From Chloroflexota bacterium (lineage in GTDB: Bacteria > Chloroflexota > Anaerolineae > Anaerolineales > UBA4823): a DNA stretch of 11,876 nt. The stretch covers positions 1 through 11,876 of the forward strand of contig JAAZNS010000369.1 of assembly GCA_012798185.1 (NCBI GenBank), given 5' to 3'. The notes below the pieces were generated by a model. It saw nothing but the letters and a program-made list of their open reading frames with translations. It made no database searches and was not told where the DNA came from. The position numbers were made by a program, and so were the translations under genes. How positions within the stretch are numbered: the first letter of the stretch is position 1; the number at the start of each line of letters is the position of its first letter. This document shows positions 1 to 7,633 of the stretch, piece after piece.

Positions 1-1034
1 ATAGCCTGGCTGGAACCATTTACAAATGGAAAAAACACTGCGCCGATGGCAGCGCTAGCCATCCAAAACCACAACGTGGTTCCCAAGCCAAACAGCAGCA
101 TACTGAAAAGCCCGCTCAATGCTTCACCCAGCAGGATATTTTTCATCTTGCGCTTATAGCCGCCCCACAAGCTAAGTAATAAACCTCCCGCCACACCGCC
201 CATTGCCCAGGCAGATTGCGTTGCGCCCAGGGCAGCGCTGTTGTTGCCGGTGCGTGAAAGAATGAACGGCGGGACGATCGGCCATGCAAGACCACCGAAA
301 AAATTCAAGGTAAGAAAAAACATCAATAAACCCAGTAAACCGCGCCGGGCAAAGATGTATTTAAAACCAAAAGCTGCTTCCTTAAAGATATTACCGGTGC
401 CAGTCTGCCCTTCCACGGTTCGCGCTGGCTGAGGAATTGCCACAATCAATAAAGCTGTAATAGCCAGAAAAAAGGTTGCCACATCCAGAATGAGGATGCC
501 ATTCAAACCAATTAGCGGCAGCAGCGCCCCCGCCAGCATGGGGGAAAAAACCGATGGACCGGTATCAATCAGCGACATCATACCGTTGGCACGGCTGTAT
601 TTTTCCTTGGGGAGCATGGTGCTGATGGCAGCGGAATACGCCGGCCATTGAAAAGTATTCCCCAAACCGTTGATGAATGCAGCCAAATATAAATGCCATA
701 TCTGCAAATGACCGCTGAGATACAGGATGAGAATACCCACCGTGGCGATCACCGCTCCCAGGTCGCTGAGCATCATCATCAGCTTGCGGTTATAGCGGTC
801 CACCATCGCCCCGGCAAACGGCGATATGATGATAAAGGGAACGAGGAAGGTAGTGCTCATCGCTCCTAAAGCCGTAGCGCTGCCAGTTTCCTTATATGCC
901 CAAATGGTCAACCCGAATTGGGTCATGTTGGAAGCCAACACTGAAATGATCTGCCCCGCCCAAACGATACTGAAGCCGAACATACCGCCGGGAAGTTTAT
1001 TGTGGCTGGGTTTATTAGCGTCTTGTTTAATCAC
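1..1034 (-). CDS. MFS transporter, MFS_3/EntS-like efflux family (3' end outside window)
   Basis: This is a membrane transporter of the major facilitator superfamily, probably a proton-driven exporter of a small molecule; the substrate cannot be told from sequence. About 344 codons are present and the C-terminus lies beyond the left edge. Reading starts at a GTG (1032-1034) followed by a short polar leader, then TM1 (GFSIVWAGQIISVLASN). The MFS motif A loop is clear after TM2 (SPFAGAMVDRYNRK). Hydrophobic segments follow at the spacing expected of a 12-TM carrier, with a central loop near 'IPQPARTVEGQTG'. No good Shine-Dalgarno precedes the GTG. An in-frame ATG at 981-983 is possible, but it would begin almost at TM1. 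The gene lies 67 bp downstream of the queuosine transporter on the same strand and may be cotranscribed. The family is confident; substrate and start are not. Confidence 0.88.
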   Translation of the reverse strand, partial: MIKQDANKPSHNKLPGGMFGFSIVWAGQIISVLASNMTQFGLTIWAYKETGSATALGAMSTTFLVPFIIISPFAGAMVDRYNRKLMMMLSDLGAVIATVGILILYLSGHLQIWHLYLAAFINGLGNTFQWPAYSAAISTMLPKEKYSRANGMMSLIDTGPSVFSPMLAGALLPLIGLNGILILDVATFFLAITALLIVAIPQPARTVEGQTGTGNIFKEAAFGFKYIFARRGLLGLLMFFLTLNFFGGLAWPIVPPFILSRTGNNSAALGATQSAWAMGGVAGGLLLSLWGGYKRKMKNILLGEALSGLFSMLLFGLGTTLWFWMASAAIGAVFFPFVNGSSQA

Positions 1035-1101
1035 AGAATATATACGAACCGTTGAAAAATTAATTAAAAATGAATTAAAGGAAATTGGGAAATTTGGATA
1101 T

Positions 1102-1842
1102 TTAAGCGGCAGTGAAAGGGTTGAAATTGGTATCGTAGTCGTAATAATCTTCTTTTTCAATGTATTTCAGCCAACCCACAAGCCGGTAGGTAGCAGGGGT
1201 CATCAAGGCTTCTACCCCGCACTTGAAGAGGTAATTGGTCAATACCAGGGTTAGGAATAAATACCAAGGGAACACACTGAAAAGCGAAGCGATACCGATA
1301 AACACCAGGGTATCCACCAACTCGCCCACCAGGGTACTGCCGATGGTGCGCATCCACAGCCATTTACCGCGGGTGAGCAACTTCATTTTTGCGAGAATGA
1401 AGGAATTAGAAAACTCGCCGCTGAAGTAACCCAGCAGGCTTGCCAGTACAATTCCGCCGCTGCTCATCCCGCCCAAAATGGCATTGAATGCATCCTGTCC
1501 GGCGTATCCTTCCCAGGCAGCTTCGCCTGGCAGGCGGCTGATCACCCAAAACACCAGCGAGCTGAGCGCCAAACAGGCAAATCCAGTCCAGATCACCCGC
1601 CGCGAGCGGCGGTAGCCGTAGACTTCAGTGAGCACATCGCCAAAGATATAACTAACCGGGAAGAGTAGCGTGCCACCGTCGAACGCCATGCGTACGCCGA
1701 ACAGGTTGAAGCCCCAATCCACAATCTTGGCAGATGAGGCGATATTGCTGACGATGAGCACGGCAACAAAGGCTGCCATAATCAGGTCGAAATAATGGAA
1801 TTGGCGGTTACGGTCCATTGTTTGAGTTGGTCGAGCGGTCAT
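1102..1842 (-). CDS. yhhQ: Queuosine precursor transporter (YhhQ/VUT family)
   Basis: This is an integral membrane protein of 246 residues, the usual length for the YhhQ (DUF165, 'vitamin uptake transporter') family. Characterised members import the queuosine precursors preQ0 or preQ1 for tRNA wobble-base modification. About six hydrophobic segments are visible. Family hallmarks include the early 'DLIMAAFVAVLIVSNIAS' segment, 'FPVSYIFGDVLTEVYGYRRSR', 'GEFSNSFILAKMK' and 'RTIGSTLVGELVDTLVFI'. The C-terminal tail is short and acidic/tyrosine-rich (EKEDYYDYD). Neither the ATG at 1840-1842 nor the alternative in-frame ATG eight codons later has a good ribosome binding site. Translation may depend on coupling to recD2, whose stop lies 30 bp upstream. 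No queuosine biosynthesis or tgt gene is in the window, so the function rests on family similarity. Confidence 0.92.
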   Translation of the reverse strand: MTARPTQTMDRNRQFHYFDLIMAAFVAVLIVSNIASSAKIVDWGFNLFGVRMAFDGGTLLFPVSYIFGDVLTEVYGYRRSRRVIWTGFACLALSSLVFWVISRLPGEAAWEGYAGQDAFNAILGGMSSGGIVLASLLGYFSGEFSNSFILAKMKLLTRGKWLWMRTIGSTLVGELVDTLVFIGIASLFSVFPWYLFLTLVLTNYLFKCGVEALMTPATYRLVGWLKYIEKEDYYDYDTNFNPFTAA

Positions 1843-1872
1843 AACAAAGACAAGCTTACCACAAGTTTGGCA

Positions 1873-4095
1873 TTATGGATGAGCCAGCCGCCAATCCAGG
1901 GCAGTGTAGCGGTGCGAGACCTTATCGTTGCGTAGTGCCATGCTGATGGCACGCTTGCTGCCGATCAGCACGCACAGCTGCTTTGCCCGAGTCACAGCAG
2001 TGTAGAGCAGATTGCGTTGCAGCATCATATAATGCGCCGTTAGGAGAGGCAGCACCACCGCCAGGAATTCCGAACCCTGAGATTTGTGCACCGAGACGGC
2101 GTATGCCAGGGTGAGCTGGTCGGTTTCACTCCAATCATATTCCACCTTGCGCCCGTAGAACTCTGCAGTCAGAGTCTGATCCACTTCATCCAGCCCCGTT
2201 AAAAAACCAATATCCCCATTGAACACATCTTTATCATAATTATTCTGAATCTGCATCACCTTATCTCCCAAGCGGTATACCTGCCCGAAGAGGCGCTTTT
2301 CTGGCTTGCGCAGCGCAGGCGGGTTGAGCACTTCCTGCAGGCGGATGTTCAAGGCATCCACACCGGCAGCGCCGCGATACATAGGCGCTAAAGCCTGTAT
2401 CTGACGTAATGGGTCCAAGCCGAATTTCCGCGGTATGCGCTCGCAAACTACATCCTGCACCCATTGTGCGGCTTCCTCTGGTTTTTCGGCGGGGAACAGA
2501 AAAAAATTCCGGCTGTCTTGCTGAAAAAGCGGCATCTGCCCCTGATTGATACGGTGAGCATTGGTGATGATGTGCGACCCTGCCGATTGACGGAAGATAA
2601 CCGAAAGGCGGGTAACCTTGGCTGCATTGCTGGCGATTATATCGCGTAAAACATCTCCAGCTCCCACCGCCGGTAACTGGTCGATATCGCCAACCAGCAG
2701 CAGATGAGTTCCCGGTTCGACCGCCTGAGTCAAGTGAAACGCCAGCTGTGTATCCAGCATGGAGGCTTCATCCACCACCAAGAGATCAACTGGCAGAGGA
2801 TTCTGTTCGTTGTGCTTGAAACCTTCTCCCGGTTTATAACCCAACAAACGATGAATGGTGCTGGCAGGCCTACCAGCAGCTTCCGATAAACGCCGGGCTG
2901 CCCGCCCGGTGGGAGAAGCCAAGGCGTAGCGCTTGCGTCCCAATTCCAGGGCAGCGATCAACGCTTTCAGGCAGGTGGTCTTTCCGGTGCCTGGTCCGCC
3001 GGTGAGAATGCTAAGCGGGTTGCTCAATGCGATGCGGATAGCACTGCGCTGCTCCTCAGATAGAGAGGGGTCTAGAGCAATAAACGAGGGGGGCATATCG
3101 GATAAACGGGTGGGCAGCGCCTTAGCGATTTGATGGAGTTTTCTCGCCAGACTAGTCTCGCAAACATAAAGTGAAGCTAAGTAAACTGCAGTATGCCCAT
3201 ATGAGGAGTAAGACTCTTTAACTGATCTGGAAGCATTTCCATCTCCTTCGCTTAAGGCAGTTAAAGGCAGCATTTCTTGCTTCACCCGCCCCTCCTGCGC
3301 CAGCCTTTCAAGCGCCGGCAATAAGTGATCTTCACCCACACCCAATAACGAGGCTGTTTTCTCTACCAATTCAGGCAGCGGGGTAAAAACATGACCATCA
3401 TTGGTCATTTCGTTCAAGGAAAATACGATACCGGCTTCGATCCGTGAGGGATGGTCTGCAGGCAGCCCAAGCGCCTGAGCAATCCTATCGGCAGTCTTGA
3501 ACCCCACTCCAAAAATATCCCGCGCCAGGCGGTAAGGATCACTGTTTACCACACTCATCGCTTGGTCGCCGTATTGCTTATAGATCTTCACCGCTAAATT
3601 GGTGCTGATGCCATAGCTGTGCAGGAAAAGCATAATCTCTTTAACCTGTTTCTGCTCTTCCCAGGCTTTGGTAATCAATGCTGCCCGCTTGGCGCCAATA
3701 TCCGGAACCTCAAGCAGTTTTTCCGGCTGCTCTTCAATCACCTGCAGCGTTTTCGCGCCGAAATGAGCGACAATCCGCTCTGCCAGGCGTTTACCAACCC
3801 CGCGCACCAATCCCGAGCCTAAATATCGGCGGATTCCTGCGGTGGTAGCCGGCAAAACCTGTTGGCAGGTTTCGACCTGGAATTGCATACCATGCCGGGG
3901 GTGGTTAACCCAATTGCCGGTTAAACGAAGAAACTCACCGGCAGATATTTCCGGTAAGTTTCCCACAATCGTAGCCAGCCCTTCACGGTCTATTTCCGGG
4001 TACTTCCCCCCTTCAGGGCGTAAACGCAATACGCTGTAGCCGTTTTCAGGGTTGTAAAATGTGATCCGTTCAACCGAACCGGTTAAATTTTCCAT
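1873..4095 (-). CDS. recD2: RecD2-type ATP-dependent 5'-3' DNA helicase
   Basis: This is an SF1B helicase of the stand-alone RecD2 (YrrC) type, 740 residues. In other bacteria RecD2 acts in DNA repair and replication fork maintenance without RecBC. The N-terminal OB-like region (residues 1-80, starting MENLTGSVERITFYNPENGY) precedes helix-hairpin-helix repeats at about 90-210 (e.g. VPDIGAKRA, IFGVGFKTADRIA). The helicase core shows Walker A GGPGTGKT at 366-373, Walker B VVDEAS at 440-445, motif III GDIDQLP at 469-475, VHKSQGSE at 669-676 and YTAVTRA at 698-704. A serine-rich insertion of about 20 residues (about 281-300) sits before the conserved 'VYLASLYVCE' segment. The start is well supported: AGGA (4102-4105) lies 6 nt upstream of the ATG. 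It follows the LCP gene by 69 bp and may share its transcript. No recB or recC is seen. Confidence 0.97.
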   Translation of the reverse strand: MENLTGSVERITFYNPENGYSVLRLRPEGGKYPEIDREGLATIVGNLPEISAGEFLRLTGNWVNHPRHGMQFQVETCQQVLPATTAGIRRYLGSGLVRGVGKRLAERIVAHFGAKTLQVIEEQPEKLLEVPDIGAKRAALITKAWEEQKQVKEIMLFLHSYGISTNLAVKIYKQYGDQAMSVVNSDPYRLARDIFGVGFKTADRIAQALGLPADHPSRIEAGIVFSLNEMTNDGHVFTPLPELVEKTASLLGVGEDHLLPALERLAQEGRVKQEMLPLTALSEGDGNASRSVKESYSSYGHTAVYLASLYVCETSLARKLHQIAKALPTRLSDMPPSFIALDPSLSEEQRSAIRIALSNPLSILTGGPGTGKTTCLKALIAALELGRKRYALASPTGRAARRLSEAAGRPASTIHRLLGYKPGEGFKHNEQNPLPVDLLVVDEASMLDTQLAFHLTQAVEPGTHLLLVGDIDQLPAVGAGDVLRDIIASNAAKVTRLSVIFRQSAGSHIITNAHRINQGQMPLFQQDSRNFFLFPAEKPEEAAQWVQDVVCERIPRKFGLDPLRQIQALAPMYRGAAGVDALNIRLQEVLNPPALRKPEKRLFGQVYRLGDKVMQIQNNYDKDVFNGDIGFLTGLDEVDQTLTAEFYGRKVEYDWSETDQLTLAYAVSVHKSQGSEFLAVVLPLLTAHYMMLQRNLLYTAVTRAKQLCVLIGSKRAISMALRNDKVSHRYTALDWRLAHP

Positions 4096-4108
4096 ATGTT
4101 ATCCTGTA

Positions 4109-4161
4109 CCCAGTTCCCAGTAACCGGCTGACTGGACACAGGGCACCGAAAACTGGACACA
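4109..4161. repeat. Short direct repeats in the LCP-recD2 gap
   Basis: The 69-bp gap holds two copies of ACTGGACACA (4131-4140 and 4152-4161), 21 bp apart from start to start. It also holds two tandem 7-bp units, CCCAGTT and CCCAGTA (4109-4122). One ACTGGACACA copy ends 3 bp short of the LCP stop codon. A 21-bp period is two helical turns, so the pair could be a protein binding site on one DNA face. It could equally be the scar of a mobile element or replication slippage. No transposase or long terminal inverted repeat is visible. Confidence 0.45.
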
Positions 4162-4164
4162 AAA

Positions 4165-5586
4165 TCACGGCATTGGGTTTGTGGTACCCCAGTCAACGCC
4201 AAGGATCACAGCAATATCCGTCTGCTGGGTAGGGTCATAGCGGCTGTAGATGTAATTACCGTTAATGCCCATCGTTTCTACCAGGAATTTTATCGTGTAA
4301 GGTTTGCCAGTGTAATCGATGATCGTCGTGTTGTTATATAGCGATTCGGCATTGCCGATATTGGTAACATTCATACCCTGACCTTTGAGAAAATCACCAG
4401 TTTTTGCCGCCAAACCGGTGGTGGCGCTGCCATTCAGAACAGAAATACGCGCCCCTTCGATTTTCATCAGATCAGCGATAGGCATATTGGCAGCCACCGG
4501 GCTGACCGGTCCGGTATTGGTAAAAATCTCATCCCGCAGCAGGCGGATTTGGTCAGTCAGAGGTTTAAGGGCATCTAAACCATCAGGTGTTTTAACGAAA
4601 TTCACGTGCGCGGTTCCGATGATGCCCGATTTGATATTTTCCTTTGGAATTTGCTGCGCCGTCCATGCCAGCCGGATAGCCTGGTCAAGGGTTAAATTGG
4701 TATGGATTCCGGAAGAAAGCTCCTGGTAAAGTGTAGGAGCTTTTGAAATCAGCATTGGCAGCATGTCAAATTCAATCAGACGGTCGCGGATAGCCATAAT
4801 CACTTGCTGCTGGCGCTGTGAGCGGTCGAAATCACCACCTTCAGTTTTTCGGGCGCGGGCATACGCCAGGGCAATTTCACCCGTCAGAACCTGTACGCCG
4901 GGTTTCAACTTCTTGAAAGTATTATCACCTAATAAATCCACAGTGATCGGCTCAGGCACGTCCAGCTTAACTCCGCCTATTTCATCGATAAATTTTATGA
5001 ATGTACCGAAATCTACCTGTGCGTAAAAATCAATTGGAACACCAATAAATTCCGATACAGTTTTCATGGCTAACGCTGCACCGCCTCCAGGTAATTGGTA
5101 TGCTTCACCCAGCTGATAAGCAGTGTTAATCTTGCCATATTTAAAACCCGGAATGCTCACCCAAAGATCGCGGGGCACGGAAAGCATGCCTGCTGTTCTG
5201 GCAAGCGGGTCGAGGGTGAGGAGTATCATCGTATCGGTGCGCGGCGGGCCTTCTCCGGCTTGCCAATCTCGGTAATCCAAACCCATCACCAGCACCGTCA
5301 CACGGCTGGCGCCGTCCCAGGGCTGCGGCTCGGGACCTTCGGCGCCCTGCATGGGAGTATTCTCATTGGTAAGAATGCCTCGCGAAGCATCGGGGGTGGC
5401 GTCAGAACTGTCAATTGGAACACCGGGAAGAGCAGTCATCTCCCATGAGGTGACAAAATCCCGTACAGCAATAAAGGTCAGATAGGCGGTTAATAACGCC
5501 GCCAATACAAAAGCACCCACTAAAGCATAAACCAATACATTGGTCGTTTTTACTGGAGAGAGTGAATTATTTTTAGATGGTTCCAT
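4165..5586 (-). CDS. LytR-CpsA-Psr (LCP) family envelope transferase with LytR_C domain
   Basis: This membrane-anchored enzyme belongs to the family that transfers lipid-linked glycopolymers (teichoic acid, capsule or arabinogalactan type) onto peptidoglycan or another acceptor outside the cell. Numbering is from the upstream ATG at 5601. A short cytoplasmic tail precedes one TM helix (about 22-47) and a linker. The LCP domain (about 100-320) carries RTDTMILLTLDP at 121-132, SVPRD at 141-145 and the arginine-rich block YARARKTEGGDFDRSQRQQQ from 247. A LytR_C domain follows (about 384-470, ISVLNGSATTGLA). Two starts are possible. ATG 5586 has GGAAAG 7 nt upstream and is preferred. ATG 5601 would lie only 3 nt from the predicted transcript start and has no ribosome binding site. 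The stop is TGA, the only intact gene here using it. The acceptor polymer is unknown. Confidence 0.94.
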   Translation of the reverse strand: MEPSKNNSLSPVKTTNVLVYALVGAFVLAALLTAYLTFIAVRDFVTSWEMTALPGVPIDSSDATPDASRGILTNENTPMQGAEGPEPQPWDGASRVTVLVMGLDYRDWQAGEGPPRTDTMILLTLDPLARTAGMLSVPRDLWVSIPGFKYGKINTAYQLGEAYQLPGGGAALAMKTVSEFIGVPIDFYAQVDFGTFIKFIDEIGGVKLDVPEPITVDLLGDNTFKKLKPGVQVLTGEIALAYARARKTEGGDFDRSQRQQQVIMAIRDRLIEFDMLPMLISKAPTLYQELSSGIHTNLTLDQAIRLAWTAQQIPKENIKSGIIGTAHVNFVKTPDGLDALKPLTDQIRLLRDEIFTNTGPVSPVAANMPIADLMKIEGARISVLNGSATTGLAAKTGDFLKGQGMNVTNIGNAESLYNNTTIIDYTGKPYTIKFLVETMGINGNYIYSRYDPTQQTDIAVILGVDWGTTNPMP

Positions 5587-5610
5587 AGATTGTCTTTCCA
5601 TAACGGCGCG

Positions 5611-5619
5611 ATTATATCA
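5611..5619 (-). promoter_or_regulatory. Extended -10 promoter of the LCP gene
   Basis: On the minus strand the sequence reads TGATATAAT, a perfect extended -10 (TGnTATAAT). No good -35 is seen, as is common for extended -10 promoters. The predicted start is near 5604. That gives an 18-nt leader to the ATG at 5586, or 3 nt to the ATG at 5601. It overlaps the ABC-F promoter. Confidence 0.65.
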
Positions 5620-5622
5620 CGG

Positions 5623-5628
5623 TATAAT
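5623..5628 (+). promoter_or_regulatory. -10 box of the ABC-F gene, probably a leaderless transcript
   Basis: This is a perfect TATAAT. Counting the last T as -7 puts +1 at 5635, or at 5636, which is the A of the ATG and the nearest purine. There is no Shine-Dalgarno in the few bases between box and ATG. At 17-bp spacing the -35 region (ATAACG) matches poorly. With the opposing box it forms ATTATATCACGGTATAAT. Confidence 0.6.
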
Positions 5629-5635
5629 CGGTCTC

Positions 5636-7489
5636 ATGTCGCTTATCACTGCTACTGGCTTGGGTAAACGGTACGATCCGGTGGAAATTTTCTCCGCCAT
5701 CGATCTCAGCATTCCGCCTCACGGACGTATTGCTATTGTCGGTCCAAACGGGGTTGGCAAGACCACCTTAGTACGCATTCTGGCAGGCTTGGAAGAACCC
5801 TCGGCAGGTAACATCCAGCGGGCAAAGCGTTTGAAATTGGGCTATCTTCCCCAAGAAGCCGCTCTGCAAAGCGACGGCATATTATGGCAGGAATGCCTGG
5901 ATGCCCTCACCGACCTCCGCGCCCGTGAAGCTGAGCTTATCCGTCTGGAAGCGCAAATGGCAAACCCGGCGCTGGCAGAAGAAGCCTTGGCGCGCTATGG
6001 ACCGCTGCAGCATACCTTCGAGCAAATGGGCGGTTACACCTATGAAACCCGCATCCGCCAAACACTTACCGGCTTGGGATTCGACGAACGGGATTTCCAC
6101 CGCCCCCTGGGGCAGCTTTCCGGCGGGCAGCGCACGCGTGCTCTGCTGGCGCGCCTGCTGCTGGAAGACCCCGATCTCCTGATCCTGGATGAACCAACCA
6201 ATCATCTGGATATCAACGCTATCGAATGGCTGGAGGGGTACCTGCGCCAATGGGAAGGCGCAGCGCTGCTCGTCTCTCACGACCGCTATTTTCTAGACCA
6301 GGTAGTTGATCATATTTGGGAAATGCGCCGCGACGGGTTGGAATTATACCGGGGCAATTACAGCGCCTATTTACAGCAGCGCCAGGAACGCTGGGAGTTG
6401 CGCCAGCAGATTTTCCAGGCAGAAAAAGAACGCCTGGAAAAAGACCTGGATTATATCAAACGCAATATTGCCGGGCAGAACACGCTGCAAGCTAAAGGGC
6501 GTTTACGCCGTTTGAGCCGCACACTAGATGCCATTGCCAAAGGCGGTATGCAAGCCATTCAGGGCAAGAAATGGATGGAGATCAGCGAAGAGACCGGCGC
6601 TACCGCGCAAATGATGAGTGTAGAAGAAGCCGAAAAACGTCTCCATGCCTTGCGCAACCCGCTGCCCCGCCCGCCGCGTTTGAATTTGAAATTGAAGACT
6701 GATCTTCGCTCAGGTGATTTGGTGCTGCGTACCTATGATTTGCAGGTGGGATATGCCGATGAAGGCAAGCCGCTCTTTTCCGCGCCCGATTTGACACTGA
6801 AGCGCGGCGAGTGCGCCGCATTGATCGGTCCAAATGGCGCCGGCAAGACCACCTTCTTAAAGACTATCCTTGGGTTGATGCCGCCATTCTCTGGCGAGGC
6901 AGTGCTGGGTGCCAGCTTGAAGATCGCCTATTTTGCCCAGGCGCACGAAGGCTTGCAGGCAGAAAACACCCTGGTTCAGGAAATCGAGACTGCAGCCCCG
7001 CATATGCTGGAAGGGGAAATACGCACTTACCTGGCGCGTTTCCTGTTCACCGGCGAAGATGTGTACAAGCCGGTTTCAACGCTTTCCGGCGGGGAACGCG
7101 GCAGACTGGCGCTGGCTAAACTTTCCCTTTCCGACGCCAACCTGCTGCTACTGGACGAACCGACCAACCATCTGGATATCCCCTCGCAGGAAATCTTACA
7201 GCAGGTATTGGCGGATTATCAAGGCACGATCTTACTGGTTTCCCATGACCGTTATTTGATCGATGCGCTGGGCACGCAAATCTGGGAAATCGATCCGGAT
7301 GAGACCAGCTTGCGCATATTCTTGGGTACGTATAGCGAGTATCGCCTGCAAAAAGAAGCCGAGAAAGCAGCTTCGGATTTTCAGCCAAAACCCAAAAAAA
7401 CAGAGTCTCGCAAACATTCTGGTCATCCAGCACCAGCTGACCGGCGGCGCATTAAGCGATTGCAGGAGATCGAAACACAAATCACCTGA
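5636..7489 (+). CDS. ABC-F family ATPase, interrupted near its C-terminus by TGA
   Basis: This is a soluble tandem-ABC protein without membrane segments. The ABC-F family (EttA, Uup, YheS, YdiF, resistance factors) acts at the ribosomal E site in translation or antibiotic protection. The start is the ATG at 5636 (MSLITATGLGKRYDP), where homology to ABC domain 1 begins. As read to the TGA it has 617 residues. ABC1 has Walker A GPNGVGKTT (36-44), LSGGQ (161-165), LLILDEPTNHLD (181-192) and SHDR. The inter-domain linker is charged and helical (about 245-340). ABC2 has GPNGAGKTT (398-406), LSGGE (483-487), LLLLDEPTNHLD and SHDR. Both ATPase sites look intact. A basic proline/lysine stretch (about 583-605) leads into a coiled coil cut at QEIETQIT. 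The remaining 47 codons lie beyond the stop in the same frame. The core is probably functional, and a Uup/YdiF-like role is the best guess. Confidence 0.93.
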   Translation: MSLITATGLGKRYDPVEIFSAIDLSIPPHGRIAIVGPNGVGKTTLVRILAGLEEPSAGNIQRAKRLKLGYLPQEAALQSDGILWQECLDALTDLRAREAELIRLEAQMANPALAEEALARYGPLQHTFEQMGGYTYETRIRQTLTGLGFDERDFHRPLGQLSGGQRTRALLARLLLEDPDLLILDEPTNHLDINAIEWLEGYLRQWEGAALLVSHDRYFLDQVVDHIWEMRRDGLELYRGNYSAYLQQRQERWELRQQIFQAEKERLEKDLDYIKRNIAGQNTLQAKGRLRRLSRTLDAIAKGGMQAIQGKKWMEISEETGATAQMMSVEEAEKRLHALRNPLPRPPRLNLKLKTDLRSGDLVLRTYDLQVGYADEGKPLFSAPDLTLKRGECAALIGPNGAGKTTFLKTILGLMPPFSGEAVLGASLKIAYFAQAHEGLQAENTLVQEIETAAPHMLEGEIRTYLARFLFTGEDVYKPVSTLSGGERGRLALAKLSLSDANLLLLDEPTNHLDIPSQEILQQVLADYQGTILLVSHDRYLIDALGTQIWEIDPDETSLRIFLGTYSEYRLQKEAEKAASDFQPKPKKTESRKHSGHPAPADRRRIKRLQEIETQIT

Positions 7490-7633
7490 TTCGAGAACCG
7501 CCTAGCAGAGCTGACCCGCCTTTTGGAGAATCCCCCTGCCGACCCGATGAAAGTGCAGCGCCTGGGCGCGGAATATGTGCAGGTGCAGGAGCAGATCAAC
7601 GCGTTGATGGGGGAATGGGAGAAACTGAATTAA
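7490..7633 (+). pseudogene. Detached 3' end of the ABC-F gene (C-terminal coiled coil)
   Basis: Right after the in-frame TGA, the same frame stays open for 47 codons to a TAA at 7631-7633. It encodes a heptad-patterned, charged helix (FENRLAELTRLLENPPADP, then EYVQVQEQINALMGEWEKL). This is the usual C-terminal coiled coil of Uup/YdiF-like ABC-F proteins, with the typical acidic loop containing 'ADP'. The frame and family pattern show that it belongs to the gene at 5636. One base change, such as CGA to TGA, would account for the break. It has no ribosome binding site of its own. A sequencing error, a real nonsense mutation or readthrough are all possible. Confidence 0.75.

Noticed and set aside
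4601..4610. Second CACGTG core (TTCACGTGCG) as another parS
   Set aside because: Only 8 of 16 bases match parS and the right half is unrelated. It lies inside the LCP coding region.
5540..5635. N-terminal extension of the ABC-F protein from ATG 5540
   Set aside because: It would overlap the LCP gene and both promoters. ABC-F homology begins at the ATG at 5636, and the extra residues look like antisense LCP sequence.
7487..7489. TGA as a recoded sense codon (alternative genetic code or selenocysteine)
   Set aside because: The other long genes here have no internal TGA, tryptophan is TGG throughout, and the LCP gene ends in TGA. No SECIS-like strong hairpin follows, and the position is a coiled-coil residue, not a redox site.
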